Shown: piece by piece, positions 58,616 to 64,000 of the stretch
Layout of the letters: the number at the start of each line of letters is the position of its first letter
Numbering within the stretch: the first letter of the stretch is position 1
DNA from: Thermothielavioides terrestris NRRL 8126
Taxonomy: Eukaryota; Ascomycota; Sordariomycetes; Sordariales; Chaetomiaceae
Reading direction: 5' to 3'
Length of the DNA stretch: 64,000 nucleotides
Assembly: GCF_000226115.1 (NCBI RefSeq)
Contig: NC_016457.1
Location: forward strand, 3,596,001 to 3,660,000
Notes under the pieces: generated by a model
What the model was told of the DNA's origin: nothing
Databases searched by the model: none
Seen by the model: only the letters and a program-made list of their open reading frames with translations
Position numbers and translations under genes: made by a program

Positions 58616-58860
58616 CAGCTTTAGCGGTACAATATAAGATGACCCTAATCCGCTTATTACCAGTAGGCGTTGCATTGGCCAGGGCTTTAGCGGCATAGCG
58701 TAAGACAACCCTGATCCGCTTATTGCTAGTAGGCGTTGCATTGGCTAGGGCTTCGGCGATATAGCGTAAGACGACCCTGATCCGCTTATTGCTAGTAGAC
58801 GTTGTATTAGCTAGGGCTTTAGCAACATAGCGCAAGACGATCTTAATCCGACTAACGGCG
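58616..58860 (-). repeat. Second 66-bp tandem repeat, about 3.5 copies, coding-like
   Basis: Units contain CCGCTTATT, GTAGGCGTTG and GGGCTT at constant spacing. On the minus strand each codes 22 residues with NKRIRVVLRY and KALANATPT. The open frame across the array suggests selection for a repeated peptide. Its unit length equals that of the 58,105 array although the sequences differ. Confidence 0.85.
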
Positions 58861-59323
58861 CTAGCGGCAGGCTTAGGGGGGTCGGGAGGTTCGGGAGGTT
58901 CGGGAGCTAGGCAGGCACTATAGCGAGATGGCTTAGGCGCCTCGCTCCGTTGCAAGGGTACACAACTATACTTCGAAGGCGCTATCGAGAACCGTACTAG
59001 AGCACGAAGAGGGTAGGATCGAAGGATTATACGCAGTAGATCGCCCAGGCGCCTAAGGATAGAGTTGGGAGGTCGCTAGGCAGGCTAGGCAACGCTAGGA
59101 GGTATAGAGGGCGCAACACTATAGAATTCTACGCGGTACCTTCGAATAAGGCATCATCTACAGCTTCAAGAAGGCCAGAAGATGGCGATAAGCCATCAAA
59201 GTATACTGAACGCCTAAGAATAAGTCGGTAGCTAGGAAGCAGGGGTTCAGGGGTAAGTATTCGGCATTGCGCCCAGTATTCGATTGATCGCTAGCTAACT
59301 AAGCTAGAATAAACCGCAGAGCC

Positions 59324-59502
59324 ATCAACAAGTACGCAAAAACACCAGAAAATGGCTATTTGGGCCGTTTTTTGCAGTATCTACAGCTTCAAATTCGATG
59401 GCGATGGTTGCCCACTGTTGCCCACTGTTGGCTACTGTTGTTCAAATTAGGGTGTGTTGCAGGCACTTGGACCCACTTTCGCCTGGTGTTTGGAAGCGAC
59501 AA
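59324..59502 (-). repeat. Right terminal inverted repeat of element E (179 bp)
   Basis: Mirror of 54504-54682. It ends GCGACAA and is separated from the first base of element F by a single C. Confidence 0.93.
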
Positions 59503-59503
59503 C

Positions 59504-59649
59504 ACTACCCGAGGGCCAAAGGAAAAGTGGGGATTTTCGCAGCCCTCTCTCCTTCCAGGAGAGAGGGGCACAAAATTGCCGGACACCTACCCAAAAACCG
59601 GACACCTCCCCACCCAATTTTGTATACGAACGCGTCCTAACGCAAGGGA
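59504..59649 (+). repeat. Left terminal inverted repeat of element F (146 bp)
   Basis: Reverse complement of 62508-62653 with about four transition differences. Contains CCGGACACCT twice. Confidence 0.93.
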
Positions 59650-59735
59650 TCACAACCACGTCAACCCTATTAATTGAAGCTATTGCCGCCAGCCAACCTG
59701 CAAGTGGTGATGTTTTTATAGTGTTTTGACATACC

Positions 59736-62340
59736 ATGCCCCGATTTTCGAACTACTACCTGCCCAAACCGCCCAGTATGCACGCCGCCCGCTAGCTCAA
59801 CAATGCCCTCGCACAGTACTATGCCAACTACCTTCGAAGCAAGGTATACGGCTATACGATGCCCTCTCTTCGTATTACGGCCAAGCGGTTCAGCTATAGT
59901 AAATCGTAGGTCGCTATATATCTTTAGGCTCTTCGTGATACTGGCTTACCGGCATTGAACCGACGCTATATCGCTAGGCGGCTATATACGCTTACCGACG
60001 CTAAAGACAGCGCCCTCGATATATATATATAGTAGCTATCTACCTTAGGATCCTTGCTAGCCTAGGATCTTATCGAGAACGCTATAAATCGTCTATAGGT
60101 ACGTTGTATTCCTCTTATAGGCCTAGTCAGCTACGCTTAGTAGGCTCGATAGCGGTTCGATTATCCTATATACTTCTCGACAAGTAGGAAACCAATAGAG
60201 GCTATACAACTATCTACTTAGTAATAGATCGATATACTAAATAAGTTCTTTGACCGCTATAAAGATGCTATTAAGAGATATAATATTATAGTAGCCAGTT
60301 GTTAGAACGTCGACAAGATAGGCTATTGCTTAGCGATGTTGAATAGGAGGTTCTAAATCTTAGCTATTAAGACGAACAAGAATAGGAAGGTAAAGGGCTA
60401 TTCCTTAGTATCAAGGGTCTTGCTATCTGCTTACTATACTATTTTCTTAGCTAGAGCTCCCTGACCTCTATAATAGGGAGTCGATGACCCTGATCGGCTA
60501 TACTAATGCCGTTGGCAACACTATACTTATATACAACATCTTCAAGCAGTGGCTAAACGAGAACTAGAACGTTGATAGCCTTAATAACGATATACGCTTC
60601 AACATCTTAGATATAGCGTTCAGTAACTACGCTATTATAGCTGACTAGGTCTAGTACTTTAATAAACACTCCTTCTAGTACTATCCTATAGTTTAGGTAT
60701 ACGAGCTTACGTTCGAAGAGTGGTTTGGCTATAGTATATATAACTTCTAGAGCCTAGACGATGTAGTCGAATCCAAGTAGAATAATATATACCCTGAGGA
60801 TTGTATCTACCGTCTATTAATAATAGATAGCTTCTTAGGGCACTATACATTGGATATCTACAAATACTGCCTTATATATAATATTATTATCGTCTTCCTA
60901 CTACCGCATTTATTATATAAGACGTAGCCGATAGATATAGGTATATTCCAATATATCAAAAAGGTATATCAAAAGCACCTTCGCTAGATAGTTCGCTAGA
61001 GCGAGCTTATCTTTATATATATATAGTTCGTTAAGAACCTTTAGGTTAGTTGCCTAGAGCTAGGAAGAAGATATATCGCTAGTTCTAATATATAACTAAG
61101 CGATTATAAATATAGGCTTTACTCCTAGTAGGATTATCACTAGGTTCTCGAAGTTAGGGATTTAGCCTCTAAACTATACTATTTATATTAGTTAGCTCGA
61201 AGATACCGACCTCTAGGCCAACACTATAGTATATCCTTCGTTGCTTCTAAAGCAAGATCGCTAGTAATTAGCTACCTAGGGCGTTGACCGGCTCTAAAAC
61301 AAATACAACGATATATTTAGCTCCCTAACGCGCTAGTTTATTAAAGATATTGCTACTACGATATACGAAGGTCAATTTGTATAAGAGCACCTTATTATAT
61401 TTATAGCCGACAAGAAATAACGGCTAGCATCGTACACCTCAAAGCGAGCTAAGGGTCATTTGGTCTAGCTATCTAGCGCTATTATCACTAGTGTGTCTAT
61501 CGAAGATATCTACTATATATAAGCTACTTATAATCAGAGATATACAAAGGCTATTACTAAGTAATCTTGCAAGGCAGTGAAGGACATTGTACACACTAGA
61601 GAAAAGGAGCTTAAGAAGGAATAGATAAAGTAGAAAAGGATACTAAGCAACAAGGTCATAGGCAATGGCCGCCTATAGATAGCAACCTTCGAAGAATTCC
61701 TTAAGAAGACTGGCTAGATCAACGACTATATACCCTTTGATCTAAACGACCGTTCTATCTTCAATAAATAGTATAGCGAGGATCCTTCGAAGCCTATATT
61801 CTTTATCGATATAGGCAAAGAAGTCGATACCTATAGGCTAGAGCGACTACTACGCGATTTCCTAGTGCTAGAGCTATAGCCAATATAAAGTTCTATCTAT
61901 ATAGGCGATAAGTAGGAGCCATTTACTAATAACAACCTCTCCTAGTTACAATCTAATAGCGATAATGCCAACGATAATACCAACGATAACGTCGACGATA
62001 ACGTCGACAATAACACTAATGATAATAACGAATCGCCTCTGCTATAGAAAAGCACTTACAACGGCGTAGGCATTTGCGAACCGGCCTTTAACAGGATTAA
62101 TAAGCTTATTACAAAGTGGTAGGCATATAAGGCGAGGAAGTAGGCATCGCAAGATGCTATAGCCTAGGAGGATTATACTACGGTGTAGTCTACAGCGTAG
62201 TATACAGCGTAGGAAGCTCAATACCAAAAATCCACGGCCAAGGAGGATTGTGATGGCTCGTCGCGTATATAGATACGCCTAGATGGCAACAGTAAGCCAG
62301 TATCTATAGGTTCAGCCGCCTTGTAGTAAGTAGGTGGCAG
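59736..62340 (+). pseudogene. Element F transposase (DDE_1, pogo/Fot1 family)
   Basis: Starts at an ATG (MPRFSNYYLPKPPSMHAAR). An N-terminal half with helix-turn-helix-like content is followed by a catalytic domain: YNRESMTLIGYTNAVGN at about 60,468-60,520, LLIIDSFLGHYTLDIYKYC at about 60,815-60,870 and IIIVFLLPHLLYKT (about 60,880-60,925), the D...H and PPHSTHxxQPLD region of pogo-type transposases with RIP changes. The frame changes between about 60,415 and 60,465, explained either by a small intron (GTATCA donor, TTAG acceptor) or a frameshift. A simple N-D-N repeat lies at about 61,960-62,035. Many TAG/TAA stops: dead. The 3' limit is approximate. Confidence 0.78.
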
Positions 62341-62507
62341 TCGGGGGGGGGCGTAGTCGGGGCGCGTAGTTAGGGTACGCAAGCTAGCCTTGTATTATAT
62401 AATTATATTTCAATTTGATCTAGATCGAATTTTATTGCGTTTTTAAGCTTTTTGAGCTATTCTTCGCATTTGTAAGGTGGTCGAATTGATGTAGTTGTAA
62501 ATTGCAG

Positions 62508-62653
62508 TCCCTTGCGCCAGGACGCGTTCGTATATAAAATTAGGTGGGGAGGTGTCCGGTTTTTGGGTAGGTGTCCGGCAATTTTGTGCCCCTCTCTCCT
62601 GGAAGGAGAGAGGGCTGCGAAAATCCCCACTTTTCCTTTGGCCCTCGGGTAGT
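62508..62653 (-). repeat. Right terminal inverted repeat of element F (146 bp)
   Basis: Mirror of 59504-59649. It ends 135 bp before the ubc1 start codon, so it lies in or next to that gene's promoter. Confidence 0.93.
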
Positions 62654-62788
62654 TAGTGTACCTGGTTCCCGACAGCGGTCTTCCCCCACCTCCCCAGTCG
62701 CGTTGTGCCCGGCCTGAACCGCCGCTTCAACCCACCCACATTACCACGACGATCTGCGCCTGGCTCCGGGACATCACCGATCTCCACC

Positions 62789-63673
62789 ATGAGTACTACT
62801 CGCGAGCGACGGCTCGCGAAAGAGCTTGCCGACATCCACAGCGATAAAGACAATTCTGGTGTCTTTGCACAGCCAGTCGACCCCGCCAACCTGACGCACC
62901 TCAAGGGAACCTTTCCGGGGCCGCCCGACACCCCGTACGCCGGAGGCACGTACCAGATCGACATCGTCATCCCCGACACGTACCCGTTCAAGTCGCCCGT
63001 GATGAAGTTCGACACCAAAATTTGGCACCCGAATGTCAGCAGTGTGACGGTAGGTTGGACGGACTGAGAGCAACCCCAGCAAAAGGCGGCGGCGGGACTG
63101 ATTTGAGTTCCCAACTCTTGGTTTATCATACAGGGTGCTATATGCCTCGACACGCTCGGCTCCGGGTGGTCACCGGTAGCCACGATCAAGACGGCGCTGA
63201 TCTCGCTCCGCATGCTCCTCGAGTCGCCCAATCCGCGGGACCCGCAGGACGCCGAGGTGGCCAAGATGATGCTGGAGAACCCGGACGCGTTCGCGCGGAA
63301 GGCGCACGAGTGGGCCGTCAAGTACGCCAACGCGCCGCGGAACGACGCCCTCAGACACAACTACGAGCCGGCACCGGCACCAGCGCCGCGGAATGACCCG
63401 TCAAGGTACGCATATCCGGAGAGCACACGAGACACAAGTGGTCGGACATCCGACTGCCGGGACAACAGTAGCTGACAGGTGAACCACCCCAATGGCAGGT
63501 ATCAAGGTTACAACAAGGACCTCGTGGACCGATTCGTCAACATGGGCTTCGATGTCGACGCCGTGGTCGAGGCCTTCAACTACGTCGGTATTGACCGCAA
63601 CGGGGGTGAGGACTACGAGCTCGAGGAGGCGTACATGGGCGATATCACGGCGCGGCTTCTCGGCGAGCAGTAG
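62789..63673 (+). CDS. ubc1: Ubiquitin-conjugating enzyme E2 with C-terminal UBA (Ubc1/UBE2K type)
   Basis: Exons 62789-63049, 63134-63405 and 63499-63673; 235 residues. Introns of 84 and 93 bp have GT...AG ends; the second has a GCTGAC branch word about 25 bases before its acceptor. Seen: UBC fold with LKGTFPGPPDTPYAGG, YPFKSP, the HPN motif at 80-82, catalytic Cys at about 91 in GAICLDTLGSGWSP, and a linker with an Ala-Pro repeat (EPAPAPAP). The C-terminal UBA-like domain starts NKDLVDRFVNMGFDVDAVVEAF. Size and two-domain layout equal yeast Ubc1, which extends Lys48 chains and acts in ER-associated degradation and with the APC/C. The start is the first ATG with CTCCACC context. Only 135 bp of non-transposon sequence lie upstream. 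Confidence 0.95.
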
Positions 63674-64000
63674 TCGTACAAACCGGGCCTCCCGGTGCGA
63701 GACAGCTGTGCCGCGTGATCTCGGCCATCAAGAACGAACGGAGTCCTCTTCAGTGGAAACGTATGGCACAGGAGTGGAAACAAGAGTGCGGGGCAAAGCT
63801 CAGATGCCCGTGGGCAGCGCAGGGGAGTGGGCTTGAGAAATCGCATGAGACACAGAGACACACAGTATCATGTCCCGTATAGCATCAGGAACGGAGTTTA
63901 CGGATGGTGGTTGGGTGGCAGGGTCCAGGCGAACATCCGGGTTTGTGCATTTTCTATTTCCCTTAGCCTTTCGAGTTTTTTTTTTCAGACCAGACCGGAA
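63674..64000. other. 3' flank of ubc1
   Basis: Expected 3' UTR and intergenic DNA. Nothing further is recognised before the window ends in a T-rich stretch. Confidence 0.5.

Larger units (their letters stand above)
56450..59150 (-). pseudogene. Element E second coding region, unknown function
   Basis: Minus strand, convergent with the transposase. The largest coherent frame runs from about 57.98 kb down to 56.45 kb (blocks KIEDIISSLYNEVVS, LTKDYSISIKYKFKLIDILR, NGDSTYYPITVREMLE, DPSNIVNDFIKTFVR, VAMFYSAIKGFLKEEVELA), interrupted only by TAG/TAA. Upstream (58.4-59.15 kb) another frame reads SILRRLGDLLRIILRS, then Pro-rich PEPPEPPDPPKP, then three to four 22-residue repeats with NKRIRVVLRYAAKALANA. 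A TGA and frame changes between the parts suggest introns or frameshifts. No ATG is fixed. No domain recognised; it is not a second transposase that I can identify. Confidence 0.5.
54504..59502 (+). mobile_element. Element E: 5-kb Tc1/mariner (IS630)-type DNA transposon with extra ORF
   Basis: Bounded by 179-bp terminal inverted repeats starting TTGTCGCTTCC (54504-54682 and 59324-59502) that differ at only three sites, all transitions. CA flanks both sides, a possible 2-bp duplication, although this superfamily normally duplicates TA. Inside: a 23-bp minisatellite, a plus-strand DDE transposase (about 55.0-56.15 kb), then a minus-strand coding-like region (56.45-59.15 kb) converging on it. 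Relatives with this transposase are usually about 2 kb, so roughly 3 kb is extra. The interior from about 54.9 to 59.2 kb is RIP-altered; both ends are not. The right end abuts element F directly. Confidence 0.82.
59504..62653 (+). mobile_element. Element F: pogo/Fot1-type DNA transposon
   Basis: A 3,150-bp element with 146-bp terminal inverted repeats starting ACTACCCGAGGGCC (59504-59649, 62508-62653), differing at about four sites. The right side is followed by TA (62654-62655), the expected target, but the left neighbour is AC from the end of element E, so the left duplication is lost or E inserted at this junction. A plus-strand transposase fills most of it. The TIRs contain an inner palindrome around CTCTCTCCTTCCAGGAGAGAG. 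The interior from about 59.8 to 62.4 kb is RIP-altered. Confidence 0.85.

Noticed and set aside
54504..62653. Starship-type giant cargo transposon spanning both E and F
   Set aside because: No tyrosine-recombinase captain is seen; two separate TIR pairs and two separate DDE transposases explain the region.
1..64000. CRISPR arrays, bacterial operons, rRNA genes, secondary-metabolite cluster genes
   Set aside because: None of their hallmarks is present; this is fungal nuclear DNA dominated by transposons.

Overview
This is nuclear DNA of a filamentous ascomycete, most likely a Sordariomycete (Sordariales-like). The genes are intron-poor with short GT...AG introns, and several encode proteins close to known Sordariomycete forms (uL13, Rpt2, Ubc1). 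The repeats carry the saturated C-to-T / G-to-A damage of repeat-induced point mutation (RIP): coding frames of the transposons are interrupted almost only by TAG and TAA, as expected when CAG/CAA and TGG codons are hit in CpA context.

Layout. (1) 1-10.5 kb is gene-bearing, normal-composition DNA: an AIM18-type mitochondrial chalcone-isomerase-fold protein (+), a dithiol glutaredoxin (-), a membrane-anchored UBL-BAG Hsp70 co-chaperone (+), and ribosomal protein uL13 with four coding introns (+). (2) 10,518-51,536 is a single 41-kb nest of retrotransposons that can be read as one Ty1/copia insertion (element A, 201-bp LTRs, exact 5-bp target duplication TTGTG). Later insertions sit inside it: three Tad1-like LINE copies (B1, B2, B3, all minus strand), a 62-bp dead-on-arrival LINE tail, and a Ty3/gypsy chromovirus (D) that contains LINE B3, which contains a second chromovirus (C). 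The target-site duplications of every layer can still be read, so the order is A, then D, then B3, then C. (3) 52.0-54.5 kb holds the proteasome ATPase gene rpt2 (-) and ordinary flank. (4) 54.5-62.65 kb holds two abutting DNA transposons: E (5 kb, 179-bp terminal inverted repeats, Tc1/mariner-IS630 type DDE transposase plus a second coding region) and F (3.15 kb, 146-bp terminal inverted repeats, pogo/Fot1-type transposase). (5) 62.8-63.7 kb holds a UBA-containing class II E2 (Ubc1/UBE2K type), whose start codon lies only 135 bp from the end of F.

Biology. rpt2 and ubc1 are head-to-head, and both serve the ubiquitin-proteasome system; E and F have pushed their promoters about 9 kb apart. The repeat block is presumably silent heterochromatin.

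The least ordinary material is inside the transposons. C carries two divergent reading frames between pol and its 3' LTR (a 665-codon frame and a 183-codon frame). A carries an antisense frame that stays open across two insertion sites once the insertions are removed in silico. D continues coding-like past its chromodomain. E carries an extra minus-strand coding region with 22-residue repeats. The LINE carries a conserved tRNA-like/Pol III-like module near the boundary of its two ORFs. All reading frames were followed by eye; no database search was possible.
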